Origin: Xylocopa sonorina
Lineage: Eukaryota > Arthropoda > Insecta > Hymenoptera > Apidae
DNA: 64,000 nucleotides
Assembly: GCF_050948175.1 (NCBI RefSeq)
Contig: NC_135199.1
Span: 1,302,001 to 1,366,000 of the forward strand
Direction of reading: 5' to 3'
Position 1 is the first letter of the stretch. Every line of letters begins with the position of its first letter. The notes under the pieces are model-generated. The model was not told the origin of the DNA, ran no database searches, and worked only from the letters and a program-made list of their open reading frames with translations. Positions 49,340 through 63,119 of the stretch are shown here, one piece after another. The position numbers and the translations under genes are program-made.

Positions 49340-51110
49340 TCGGCCGTCCTGCATGAACAATCATTCCGAATGTCATGTCGTCATTCTTCATTCATGTCGT
49401 CTTCGATTTCAGATAAATATCATAGATTTCTTCGATCCACAATTTCATAAAATCTGCTGACGTCGATGTTTATATGGGTCCTTCACCTTGCCCTACCTTT
49501 CAAACTACAAACCGTTGATTGCGTACAACTCGTGCAACTTCATACGGTTCAAAATATTTATGAGCTATATTTAGATCAGTACTCTGTTGCATACGTTTAA
49601 TTGCTACTAGATCTCCATCACGATAAATTCTAGCCTTTCGTCTACTTTTGTTAAAAGTTCACCTATTCTCTATCTATTACTTCATCTCGTTTATCTTGAA
49701 AAGGTGCGATCCATTCCTTATCAAGTATGTCTCCGATGTCAAGATAACCTTTAAGTCGAGGATGTGTCCCAAAGAGAAGATGAAACGGTGACGTGCCAAT
49801 ACCTCGATGTATTGTTGATTTCAAACATTGTTGATCTACTTCTAGATACTTATATCATTCACAAGGCTTAGGTGTAGCTAATTTTGCTGACAACAGTATG
49901 AATGTTCTATTACGGCGTTCAACTTGACCATTAGCTCTAGGATTTCCTGTTGTAGTTGAAACATGTTCTATATTTTCTTCTTGAGAATATTGCTTGAAAT
50001 CATTTGCTGTGAAAGCCGTTCCCCATATTAGAAATTATTTGACGCAGATTACAGAAAATAGTTGCTTGCTTCTTCAGGAGTGACAAAACTTTATCTGTAG
50101 TAGTAGATTTTGTAGCAGAAAGCCATGTAAATTTTGTAAAAGCATCTACCACTGCAAATATATACTGATACGTTTTTATTTGTCGATGGCAGTGGTTCAA
50201 GATGATCGATATGAAATGTATCAAAAGGAATACTCCCCTTTTCAATCGGATTTAAATGACACTCCTGCTTCCCCTGCATCTTTTCGGCTAAGATGCATAC
50301 AACACAATTTCTTACCACCTGTTCAACTTGCTGCCGAAGGTTTGGAATCTAATAATCTTTACGTACGATAGTTTTAGTCTTGACCACAGAAAAATGTCCA
50401 CACTCATAAGCCTACCTTATTTTATGTATCTGCATCCGACATGACACTACTAGTTGAGTATTACCTCCAGAGTTTCTGTAGAGAAAATTTCCCCGTAGAA
50501 CATAATCATTCGTCTTGTTTTAAAATACCAAATCTCGAAGTTTCAATACAGTCTCATCTTCCTGTGCTTTCCACAAACGTGCTGTAAGACTTGCATCAGA
50601 TCCATCGATTAGGATATTCGTAGGATTTCTACTAAGCGCATCAACATGTATCATGTCCTTCCCTGGACAATGCTCTATCCGGTAATCAAATTCTTTGAAC
50701 GATAATGCTCATCATGCAATACATACACGAAGATCTTTCTTATTCATTGTAGGAGTAATAGCTCGGCAATCATTAACAATGATAAACGAAATTCCTAATA
50801 AAGGAACTCCAAATTTCTTCAACGCGTTTACTATTGCTAAAACTTCAAACTCATAGCTACTGTATTTAGATGCAGCAGAAGTTGTCTTACTGCTGGAGAA
50901 AAGTGGGAATAACTGCTGGAGAATTACATAAACCAAAAGGGACTCGTAAGAATTCATAATGACCATCTGGTACAATAAATGCTGTATACTTTCGACTTGA
51001 TTTATCCTGTCGCGCGTGAGAGAACCCGTTCTTCAAATCAAGAGTACTGAAATAGCGCGCGACTTGTAACAGATCTAATCTTCAATCAGTTGTAACGGAT
51101 ATCTACATTT
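49340..51110 (-). pseudogene. Ty3/gypsy copy 2: RT scrap, RNase H, integrase
   Basis: Reads leftward from 51110: RT piece (TLDLKNGFSHARQDKSSRKY), then a jump to RNase H (SKYSSYEFEVLAIVNALKKFG, 50975-50712), then integrase. The zinc-binding half has NCVVC (near 50310) and the core has FDTFHIDHLEPLPS. The second Asp region reads ISNMGNGFHSK, with Asn for Asp. Then comes a NPRANGQVERRNR stretch near 49920 and a C-terminal part near 49480. It is complementary to copy 1: integrase is kept, most of RT is lost. No LTR was recognised. Confidence 0.83.
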
Positions 51111-54100
51111 ACTACATACTTCAAAAGAATGTAAATGCCACACATCCTTGCTAGGAAGTACGTTTCCAGATGTCTACGTATCGAAGCAATAGATTTCTAA
51201 TGCTTCTTAAAACGCGATATCGTATCTCAGTTGTATGTTTCACGATAGGATATAATATTCATTGCGAAGTGTTATGTATACCTCATCCGCACTTCAAAAG
51301 AATGTAAATGCCGCACTTCCTTGCTAGGAAATGGGGTTTCCAGATGTCTACGCATCGAAGCAATAGAGATCTAATGCTTCTCAAAACGCGATATCGCATC
51401 TCATTTCTATGTCTCATGATAAGATATAATATTCATTGCGAAGTGTTATGTATACCTCTTCAACACTTCAAAACAATGAAAATCCAACACTTCCTTGCTT
51501 CGAGATAGTGTATCTATATGTCTACGCGTCGAAGCAATAGGCATCTAATGCTTCATAAAACGCGATATCGCAACCCATTTCTATGTCTCGTGATTAGATA
51601 TAATATTCAATGCAACGGCTTATGTATACCTTGTCTACACTTCAAATGAATTTAAATGCCACACTTCTTAGCTACGGAATAGCGTTTCTAGATGTCTATG
51701 TATCGATGCAATAGAATTCTAGTCCTCCATAAGGCGCCATAACGAATCTCATTTCTGCGTTTCATGGTGACATGTAATATTCAATGCAACGCGTTATTTA
51801 TATCTCGTCAGCACTTCAAATGAATTTAAATGCCATGTTTCCTTGCTCCGGAATAGCGTTTCTGGATGTCAACGTATCGAAGCAATAGAGTTCTAATGCT
51901 TCATAGAGAGCGATATCGCATCACGTTTCTATGTCTCATAATAAGATGCAATATCATTGCAATGCGTTATATGTATCTCAACAACACTTCAAAAGAATGT
52001 AAAGCCCATACTTCCCTCTTACGGAATAGCGTTTCTAGATGCCTATGTATCGAGGCAATAGAGTTCTAGCTCTTTATAAAACATGGTATCGCATATTAGT
52101 ACTATGTCTCATGATAAGATAAAATATTCAATGCAACAAGTTATGTATATCTGGTCAGAATGTCAAAAGATTGTACATAGCACGCTTTCTTGCGACGTAA
52201 TATCGTTTCTAGATGTCTGCGTATAGATGCAATGTAGTTCTAATCCTTCATAAAACGCGATATCGCATCTCATTTCTATGCCTCAGGATAAGATGTAATA
52301 TTCAATGCAACGCGTTATGTATATCTCCACTATACTTCAAAAGAAAGTAAATGCCACACTTACTTGGTACGGAATAGCGATTCTAGATGTCTACGTTACG
52401 AAGCAATTGAGATCCAATTCTTCGTAAAATGCGTGATCGCATAGAATTTCCATATTTTATGATAAGATGTAACATCAATACAATACGTTACGTATATCTC
52501 GTCTACATATCAAAAAAAATTAATGCCACACTTCCTTGCAACGGTATAGCGATTTTAGATGTCTACGATTCGAAGCAGTAGGGATCTAATGTCTATGTCT
52601 CATTATAAGGCGTCATATCCAATGAATCGCGTTAAGTATATTTCATCGATACTTCAAAAGAATGTAAACGCAACTTCCTTGCTACGAAATAGCGTTTCTA
52701 GATGTCTACGTGTTGAGGCATTAGCGTCTTAATTCTTCATAAAGCGCGATATCGAAACTCATTCCTATGTCTCATGATAAAATGTAATGTTCAATGCATC
52801 AGGTTTTGTATATCTCGTCTACACTTCAAAAGCATGTAAATGCCAAACTTCCTTGCCACATAATTGCATTTCTATGTGTCTACGTATCGAAGAAATAGAG
52901 TTCTAGTGCTTCATAAAACGCTATATCGCATCTCATTTCTACTTCTCATGATAAGATGTATTATTCAATGCAACGCGGTATATCTTGTCAACACTTCAAA
53001 AGAACGTAAATTCCACACTTCCTTGCTAAGGCATAGCGTTTCTAGATATCTACGTTTCCAAGCAATAGAATTCTAATGATTCATAAAACGCGATATTGCA
53101 TCTCATTTATTTCTATGTCTCATTGTAAGATGTAATACTCAATGCAACGCGTTATGTATATCTCGTCTACACTTTAAAAGATTGTAAACTCCACACTTCC
53201 TTGCTACGGGATAGCGTTTCCATATGCCTACGTTCCAAAGTAATAGAGTTCTAGTGCTTCATAAAACGCGATATCGCATCTCATTTCTAGGTTACATGAT
53301 AATATGTAATTCAATGCAACGCGTTATGTATATCTCGGAAAGGCTTCAATGGAACGTAAATACAACCCTTCCTGGCTATGTAATAGCGTTTCTATATGCC
53401 TACGTTTCGAAACAATAGATTTCTAATGCTTCATCAAACGCGATACCGCATCTCATTTCTATGTCTCTGGGTAAGATGTAACATTCAATGCAATGCGTTG
53501 TGTTGATCTCGTCCACACTTTAGAAAAATGTAAATGCCACACTTCCTTGCTACAGAATAGCATTGCAAGATGTCTGCGTATCGAAGCAATAGAGTTCTAT
53601 TGCTTCATAATACGCGATATCACATCTCATTTCTACGTATCACGATAAGATATAATATCCAATTTAGCGCGTTATGTATACCTCGTCTACACATAAAAAA
53701 AAAAAATGTAAATGCCACAGTTCCTTGCGACGGAATAGTGTTTCTAGATGCCTATGCATCGAAGCAATAGAGTTCAAATGCTTCATAAAAGCCGATATCG
53801 CATATTATTTCTGCGTTTCATGGTAAAATGTAATGTGAACGCAACGCGTTATGTATGTCTCGTCAACAGTTTGAAAGAATGCACATCCCACACCCCTTTG
53901 CGGTGAAATAACGTATCTAAATGTCTAGGTTTCGAAGCAATACAGTACTAATTCTTCATAATACGCGATACCGCATCTCATTTCCACGTTACATGATTAG
54001 ATGCAATTCAATGCACGCCGCTACGTATATCTCGTCAACACTTCAAAAGAATGTAAATGCCACACTTTCTTACTAGGGTACAGCGTTTCTAGATGTCTAC

Positions 54101-57100
54101 TATTCGAAGCAACAGAGCTCTAATGTTTCAAAAAACGTTATCGCATTTCGATTCTATGACACATGGTAAGATGTTATATTTAATTCAACGCGTTATGCAT
54201 ATCTCATCAACACTAAAATAGAATGTATAGCTCACATTTCCCTGCTACGGAATAGCGTTTCTAGATGTCAACGTACGAAGCAATAGAGTTCTAATGTATC
54301 ATAAAACGCGTCATCGCATATCACTTCTATGCATAATGATAAGATGTAATATCAACGCAATGCGTTCTGTATATCTCATCACCACATCAAAAGAATGTAA
54401 ATGCCACACTTCCTTGCGACTGAACAGCGTTTCTATATGTCTACGTATCGAAGCATTAGAGTTCTAATTCTTCATAAAACACGTTATCGCATCTCATTTC
54501 TATGTCTCACGATAAGATGTAATTCAATGCTACGCATTATGTATATCTCGTCAATACGTCAAAGGAATGTACATGCCACACTTCCTTGCGATGGAATAGC
54601 GTTTCCAGATGTCAACGTATCGAAGCAATAGTGTTCTAATTCTTCATAAGACGCGATATCGCATCTCTTTTCTATGTTACATGATAGGATGTAATATTCA
54701 ATGCAACTCGTTTCGCACAACTCGTCAACACATCAAAGGAATGCAAATGCCACACTTCCTTGCTTCCTAATAGCGTTTCTAGATGTCTACGTTTCGAAGC
54801 AATAGAGTTCTAGTGCTTTATAAAATGCGATATCGCATCTCATTTCTATGTCTCATGCTAACATGTAAAATTCAATGCAACGTGTTGTGTATATCTCTCC
54901 TACACTTTAAAAGTACGTAAATCCCACACTTCCTTGCTACGGAATGGCGTTTCTAGATGTCTACGTATTATACCAACAGAGTTCTAAAACTTCATAAAAC
55001 GCAATATATTATATCATTTTGATGTCTCATGATAGCATATAATATTCAATCCAACGCGTTATGCATATCTCATTAACACGTCAAAAGAATGTAAATCCCA
55101 CACTTCTTAGCTACGGAATAGCGTTTCTAGATGTCTACGTATCGATGCAATAGAATTCTAGTCCTCCATAAGACGCCATAACGAATCTCATTTCTGCGTT
55201 TCATGGTAACATGTAACATTCAATGCAACGCGTTACGTATATCTCGTCTAGACCTCAAGAGAATGTAAATGCAACTCTTTCTTGCTACGAAATAGCGTTT
55301 CTAGATGTCTACGTATCGAAGCAGTAGAGTTATAATGCTTCATAAAAACGCGGTATCGCATCTCATTTCTATGACTCATGATAAGATGTAATATGAATGC
55401 AACGCGTTATGTATATGTTGTCAAGACTTCAAAAGAATGTAAGTGCCACACTTCCCTGCTAGGGAATAGCGTTTCTAAATGTCTACGAACCGAAGCAATG
55501 TAGTTCTAATACTCCATAAAACGCGATATAGCTTCTCATTTCAATGTCTCATGATAAGATGTAATATCAATGTAACGATTAATGAACATCTCATCTACAC
55601 TTCAAACGGATGAAAATTCCACACTTCCTTGCGACGGAATAGCGATTCTAGATATCTATTTATCGAAGCAATGGAGTTCTAATGCTACATAAAGCGCGAT
55701 ATCGCACCTCATTTTTAAATCTCAGTATAAGATGTAATATTCAACGCACCGCGTCATGTCTACTCTGTGTAGATCTCGTCTACACTTCAAGATAATCTAA
55801 ATGCCACGCTTCCTTGCTACGGAATAGCGTTCCTAGATGTTTACGTATCGAAGCAGGACAGTTGTAACTCTTTATAAGACGCGATATCGAATTTCATTTC
55901 TATGTCTCATGATAAGATGTAATAACAATGCAACTGGTTATCTCTACCTCGGCTATACTTCAAAGGAATGTAAATCCGACGCTTCCTTGCTACGGTATAT
56001 TATTTCTAGATGTATACATTTCGAAGCAATAGAATTCTATTCAATCATAAAACGGGATGTCGCATATCATTTCTATGTCTCACGATGTGATGTAGTATTC
56101 AATGCAGCTCGTTATGTTTATCTCTTCTACATCTCAAAAGAATGTGAAACCTACACTCACTCGCAGAGGGATAGCGTTTTAAGAAGCGCCTAACCTTTAA
56201 AAGTGTCTGTATACTGCACTTCCTTGCCAAGGCATGGCGTTTCTATGTGCACAACGTGTCGATGCAATACAGTTCGAATTCTTCATTCAGCTCGATGTCG
56301 CATATCATTCCAATGCTTAATGTAAGATGAAATACTCAATTCAACGCGTTTTGTTTATCTCTTCTACACATCAAGTGAATGTGAACCCTACACTCTCTTG
56401 CAGAGGTATTGCGTTTTAAGATGCTTTTACCCGTCAAAGGAATGTGTATCCCGCAATTTCATGCAAGGGCATGGTGTTTCTATTTGCACAACGTGTCGAT
56501 GCAGTAGAGTTCGAATTCTTCATTCAGTGCGATGTTGCATGTCATTTCAATGATTAATGTAAGATTTAATATTTAATTCAACGCGTTATGTTTATCCCTT
56601 CTACACTACAAAAGAATGTAAACCCTACATTCCCTTGCGAAGGCATAGCGTTTTTAGATATCTACTTTTTGAAGCAATAGAGTTCTATTGCTTCGATGTA
56701 TGTCAGTAGATTTTCATGCTCTATACATCTGATTATGCTTATCTGCTTCTAAACTTCAAAAGTGTGTGAATTCTACAGTTCCATGTAACAGGGAGGGGCT
56801 ACAAATGGTCTACATGTCAAAGCATCGGAGATCTAATGCTCAATGCAATGCGCTGGCGCATCTCACTCCAACGTTCCAAAGTAAGTAAGATGTATTCTTC
56901 TAAGCATAGCAGTATGCGTATATGATTCTACACGTTTAATGAATGTCAATAGAAGGGATCTATAAAGTGGGATCGTGCTTCATAGTTTCTACGTGTCAAG
57001 CAAACGTATTTCCTTGTGTCCATGCAATAAGGTGGCGAATCTATTCTGAAGGTGGTAAAGCATGTAACATATTATGTTCAATTCATGTCATTATATTTGT

Positions 57101-57295
57101 CTGCTCCTACAAAGCAATCGATTGTGAATTCTGCTGTTTCGTCCAGCGGAATGGGGTTTCATATTGTCTGCGTCTCAACGCAGTAGATACTTAAAGCATT
57201 ACACCATGCGATTGCGTATTTGATTTCAGTGATTCAAAGTAAATAAACTGTAACCAATTATGCAGAGCATTATGCTTATCTGCTTCTATGGTTTA
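51111..57295 (+). repeat. Largest satellite S array, about 34 monomers, plus polarity
   Basis: Mostly S-a with period 172 bp (atgtaaatgc at 54051 and atgtaaatgcc at 54395, two monomers apart). It turns to a mixed form from about 56190 (acgtgtcgatgcaat) and to S-b from about 56700, the same order as 782-2690. GCGATATCGC and AACGCGTT recur in most monomers. Higher-order repeats are hinted at: the variant tcttagctacggaatagcg plus tagtcctccataa(g)gcgccataacgaat occurs at 51665-51750 and again at 55107-55190. Confidence 0.93.
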
Positions 57296-57625
57296 TAATG
57301 CTTTGGGATGTGAGATGAACATCAATCCCCCCTTAACCGCCTAAAAAGGAGTCAAAAGTACAGCGGCCCTGCAGGTGAGCCATGGGAGCGCGACGCGCGA
57401 GGCGCTCCGCAATTCAAATGATCAGGAGGATCCCTCTGAGAGTCACCCGAGGGGGCGAGAAGAGGTGATTGCTGAAGTCCACTGTGATCGATGGCCCCGA
57501 ACAATACCGAAGCCTACAGTCTATCCCACCAAGGAGCCCCGAGGAGGATCCAGGAGACCCGAGGACAACCAGCGAATTAAAGGAACCTGAAGAGGGAAAC
57601 GTGAGAGCTTATTCGCTAAAGCGTA
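57296..57625 (+). mobile_element. X-family relic (X5)
   Basis: Reverse complement of the right half of X4 (28130-28390): ccatgggagcg, aattcaaatgatcaggaggat, gaggggg-gagaagaggtga, accaaggagcc. It also matches X2 near 9500-9680. It ends with cttattcgctaaagcg and joins L copy C at 57626. Confidence 0.75.
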
Positions 57626-58939
57626 CTTGCATTAAAGACTGTAATTAAAGTTTTCAAAATATTTTACCCCTTATAGATAAATTCTGGAATTGAAATTAAA
57701 TGTTTGATTTTTCTAACTCCTGTTTAGAACACATACCTTTCTATTGGTATGTTCAAATATTTTTCATATTCGTAATTATTGGAAATGTTTGGCTTGGTTC
57801 TCTAATTTAATAGTTAGAATTTTCTGAGTAACATTTTTCATCGTAATGAACTATATAATTGCAATTAGAATTCTTTATGAAATAATAATAACAGAGAGGT
57901 ATGTATCCATTCTGGTAATTTTGTAAAGAGTATTTAATCCTACTATTTAAAATGAAACATTGAGATTTGTTTACAATCTAATGGAATTTAATTACCTTTT
58001 GATTCAAATTCACAATGATAATCTTCCATAGTTCAACAATTTTGTGAGCTGTCCCCAGGAATCCGCAGCTCAGTATTTATAAAATGGACGACAAACGAAC
58101 AGCCTAACCAAACATAATCAAACCGATTTTTCAATACTAATATTATCATGTTTAACTTATCCTACAAACTATTAAAATGCCCTTCGAAGAGTGTTTATTC
58201 ACTTCCTTCCACCACTGTTTACAATCCGTATGTTTCATTTACTATCAAAACCGTAAGTATTATCGCCCTTCATTACTTTTTGTAACCTTCAATGGCTTCA
58301 TGTTACAGGTCGTTGAACTCGTATAAAAATGCTCTATCGTATTATGGAAGAATGATCATATCAATTCATTTTAAAAAATGAAGGTGACCTTCAAATTTCC
58401 GACACACCTCCGTTTACAAAAAAAAAACAATTTTCATCAACGGATGGGCCTTTTGTAATGTGCAATTTTATATCAGCAAAAATTTCTATGAAACTTATAG
58501 TTTCGAGAATATCTGAGGTGCTAATTATTACTATCCAACCCTGTATATTGTTATGGATGTGTCCAACAAGGCAACGATGAACAAAGTTAAATTTAATATT
58601 ACGATGCTTACTAAATTACTTACAATATATTTGTTTTTCTGGAATTTAGCCAAAAAACAGTGTTCACGATGTCGGTAGATGAATCTATTTGCCTTAGAAT
58701 TACAAGAGCCGAGAATTTCGAAAGTAGAATATTTCTTTACTCCGCTAACCGAATTATTGCAAACGTTAAGTAAAGTCCGTGCCTTTCAAAACAGTCAGAT
58801 GCAAATTACGATACAACGATTCCAAGAAATGGTAGGTGTCACTCTTTTTTAATTTCCGTTTTTTTAATCAAAGGAAATTTAATTGAAATATGCGCAAAAT
58901 TGAAAGACAAAAAGGTTATTATAATCTTATGCAACATAT

Positions 58940-59344
58940 ATGATGGTGATAAAGGATAAGTATATGGAACTAAGAATAGAAAGTAGCGAGCAGAAAAAGA
59001 AACTGATAGAACTGAAAAGTAGATTGATACATCCCTCAAATGATGATTCTAGGTTAATAAAATCCGTTAACCAAAGAACTATTGCAAAAATCAGGTATAA
59101 TCAATATTACTTCTGCTCAAAAGCTATAATAGAATTGGACCGAAATGGATATAAAACAGGCAATTATATCTATACGTTCTATTCTATGCAAAGGCAAATA
59201 TTTCAAAGAGAAAAAATGTATTACTTACAAATTACTTATGTTCGCAGAGATCTCACTAATTCAGGCTTCTTGTCTTGCAGAACTATTCGTTCATTTAACA
59301 TGGAAAGGGGTCGAGGAATAGTAAAAGGTTTTCATATTTCATAG
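58940..59344 (+). CDS. Uncharacterised 134-residue protein, open only in L copy C
   Basis: ATG ATG start, 134 codons, TAG stop. The N-terminal 30 residues are charged and helical (DKYMELRIESSEQKKKLIEL, a likely coiled coil). The middle has RTIAKIRYNQYYFCSKAI; the C-terminal half has aromatic and basic segments (YIYTFYSMQRQIF, YYLQITYVRRDL). There is no signal peptide or membrane segment. Copies A and B share one stop that C does not have, so C either keeps the ancestral state or diverged before that mutation. Just after YVRRDLTNSGF the DNA reads ttgtcttgcag, which could be a 3' splice site, so the frame might be an intron/exon remnant. Family not recognised; being a real gene is uncertain. 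Confidence 0.35.
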   Translation: MMVIKDKYMELRIESSEQKKKLIELKSRLIHPSNDDSRLIKSVNQRTIAKIRYNQYYFCSKAIIELDRNGYKTGNYIYTFYSMQRQIFQREKMYYLQITYVRRDLTNSGFLSCRTIRSFNMERGRGIVKGFHIS

Positions 59345-60187
59345 GCTCATTCGATACGTCGATTGGATCACGTAAAACATCGGACACTAATTACATTTAC
59401 ACCTTCAGACCTTAAATATATAATTGCAACAACATATTTAATACCGTTTTAATCACATTTTTCTAATTATTCATATCTATGCCTAATAAATATATAAAAA
59501 TCGAATAAGGTGCTTTACCAAAGAATACAAGAATCTGAGGATTACAAATCTGAGCATTACATATATAATGTTACATGGAACAAAATATAAAGACCAAAAA
59601 GATCGTACATAAATTGAATCCACAATGCGGTCATAGATATATAGAAACGACAAAAATTCCAAACAATAATTAACATAATTCAAAAAGGGGTGAGTGAAAA
59701 TCCATCTCCCTGACGATAAGAATCAAGACTGCCTCGTGCACTACAATATCCCAAATAGCCAGAATTGGCACGCCAATGACAACGGATGGAACGAATTCCG
59801 TGGCAGAACTGTGAAAAGACAGTGCTCCTACTCAGCGTAACGGCATACTCTTAGTACTGGGACGACATTCGTATGACGGCACTATTAAAGCACTGAGATG
59901 TAGCACACGGGCTACACGGCCGTGGCAATGACACTATCAGCTCACCATAGCCACAAGCGTGGTAGAGGTGTAGACTGACAATTACTAATGGGGAAGTTGT
60001 TTCCATATAAATTATAAGTGAATAATAAAATGACTAAACTAAGCAGTTTATTTATTTTTATTCCAAAATAGATACACCGGCACGAAACAAAGATATAAGA
60101 ACTCGATTTTATTATTTTCTATAATCTAGCTCGATACGGCGATATTTTCCATAAAGTCGTTAATTACTTTATTATAAATATATACAC

Positions 60188-60328
<141 letters not shown>

Positions 60329-62910
60329 TCAATTTATCGTTACAAATTCATGCAATTGAGGGTTATATTAAATACGATGACAGCATGTTATTTAAAAAAT
60401 TACACAAGGCGAAGTTAGAGACGCAACAGCATGAATTTTTATTTTATAAGTAATATTTTTTTTATAAACAATATTTCTAGTTTATGAGGGGTTGAGTGGA
60501 ATATATACGGCTCTTTCAATAACTATGAATATAGGAAAACGACTACCAAAATGTTTATCAATACTCATATGTTGATCATCTACTGACATCTAACGGTTCT
60601 AGTTTATATGAAAGCACAAATTCCCAATTACCAAATGTGACCCTACTTCATTACTGAGAAGATTCATGAATGGAGCGATGACACGCGTGTCACGATGGTG
60701 CTGGTACTGTGCGATTCACACGGCGTGTTACGCTTGGCTAGAACGTGCTGGCAACACGTTCTGGAATTTTAGCTAACGAATCCGGTCGCAGATGGCTAAA
60801 AATCAGCTGACTCTCCTCGGAAGTGGCAATACAGTGCCGGTATGATGTAGCCGCTATCTTGCCGTTTGTTATCTGGAATGCTTTTTAGAGCATCATTCGG
60901 AATCGAATTTGAACACATAGCTACTTAATCCCGAATTTGTATGTACATAATTATACATGACTGCATAAAAACATTATCATATATTTTTATAATCAATGCG
61001 ATATAGGAATATAAAACGAAGAACTATCCACTCTTGTCAAGAGTAAAAACAATGTTTGGTACGCAAGGTTTATTGTAAAATATAATCAAGCAGTTAATAT
61101 ATCAAATCACAGTACATAATAAATCACTGAAAGTATAATGATATGAATAGTAAGAAAAACATATTTATTTGTTAGATATTTATAAATTAAAATTTAAAAG
61201 TCCAAGTCACATTTAATGTATTATTGTTTAACAAGGTGATTTAATGTTGTTTCAAATTGACGTGGAGAACTAACTGGTATTTCTGTCAATGTAATTTCAT
61301 TTCTGCTGGATACAGTAAAAACACATTTGCAACCTAAGCAAAGTTTCATTAGATCTGGTAGATTTTCCAAACTTTAGAAAAGGATAATGGCAGCAGTAGT
61401 TGGTTCAGCACCAGGTACAACAAGCAAAGCAATGTAAATAGATTTAAAAGGTTCAAGATTATATAACTGAAACTATTACACTTTTCTAATCCATGTAGCG
61501 TTTCTGTTCTTTGTAACTTACAAAAAGTCTTGGGTATGTAACGCAATACAAAGAAGTTTGGAAACAGAGAATGTAGGCCTTAATCTCAGATAAAGGAACC
61601 TTGGATCTGTTGGGTTTCGTGGATACCGGCGTGCTGTGTTAAGGGATATGCCATTTAGTTTTAGTTTTCGAAACACGAACAATCCAAATAAATCTGGAGT
61701 CGACACATTGGAAGAAAAATTATTCCAGTGAAAAATGCTGTATGTATCCATTGTTAATGTTGTACCTAGTGGTTGGCTAGATTCTCCTCTCCCTGCCGCA
61801 CCTTTTTACCATCTTTAAGATCCAGAAACCGCGTACCAGCTTCGTCACCTTTAAAATTTACGAAATTTACGTATTGTAAATTTTTGCAAAAGCGATGTTA
61901 ATTAACTCTTGAATTATCGTTGCTTGGGCAATTAATCAGACTGGTTTATGATGTACTGTAATGTACAAGGACTAATAAATTTTTTTTTAACATAGTGAAC
62001 AATATAGTATTTAAGCTTATAGTTTTGTTAACAAACTCGCTGTTTAAATTTGCATGATCTTTTCCTCTGATCTATCTGTATAATTTGTTCGTTCTTGTCA
62101 ATTGTCATATATAATTATTCAAATCTATATGTTCTTAATTCTCCTCTAGGAAGAAATCAGGCAACAATTTATCTTATCAATAATATTTATATTCTGTAAA
62201 ATAAATTTATTTGTTTACTAAAATATAAATTATAGATTCGTATATTAATTGTAAACCTTTATTTACTTATTCACATCTGGACTACACAGATAACGGGGAA
62301 AATCAGAAATTTCTTCAGTTTTTTAATATTGCCTCATAGAATAAAGGCTGATTAGTAACAGATTTACTGTCTTTGCAAAATAAAAGTGTACATTGCATCA
62401 CCGATTATTTTCAGCATCCCACTATAATTTTGTAATTCTGAACCAACTAACATCTCTGTCGCAGCGATGTGTATACCTGAAACAACGCGCGCGTAAGGCA
62501 GTCTTAAATTAAAAGAATTATTTTTCTTAACAATGAAATTAGAAATATATATAATTTACTGCAGTCTGACAAGACTGAATTCACAGAAATAGCATCATTT
62601 TCATATTTATCACACATTAACATTCCAAACTTGGATACTATATAATCGACACGAGTTTGTAACCACATTCGTTTAATTTTTATACTAAGTGGTGGGCTGA
62701 TATTTATTATATGAGGATCTGTGCCTTTCTTTAAATATGGTAAGCATACCTTGGACCTGAAAATAAGTATAGTGTCATATTAGTGAATTTTATTCCTACA
62801 ATTAAAACAGAACTTTTATACTTACACTAGAAATGTTCCTCTAGAATTGACATTACTCACAAGATCATAATTTTTCATACCTATGGATTCTATGCCTCGT
62901 TAAAGTAATA

Positions 62911-63119
62911 GCGCTAGTATTATTAACCTTTTCAGCACTGAGGTGTGTGGCAAATGGTTTTGTGAGAACCCATATGGCGTTCGTTATTGTGAGACAGGTG
63001 GAGCCATCTCTGTGAAAACTGCTCAAGCTGTTCGCAATTCTGTTTCAGCAGTGATTGAAGAGATGGCGAAACGAGTCAATACATTGTGGCAACCAGCAGA
63101 CGGAAGTCACATAGGGTGA
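62911..63119 (+). other. Start-less open stretch, 69 codons, exon-like
   Basis: Open from just after a TAA near 62910 to TGA at 63117-63119. It encodes CGKWFCENPYGVRYCET followed by VKTAQAVRNSVSAVIEEMAKRV and WQPADGSHIG. Composition is less AT-rich than the surroundings and has balanced residues with three Cys near the start, unlike translated satellite. The MITE-like end overlaps its 5' part. I do not recognise it. It might be a captured exon or a fragment of a mobile-element protein. Confidence 0.3.
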
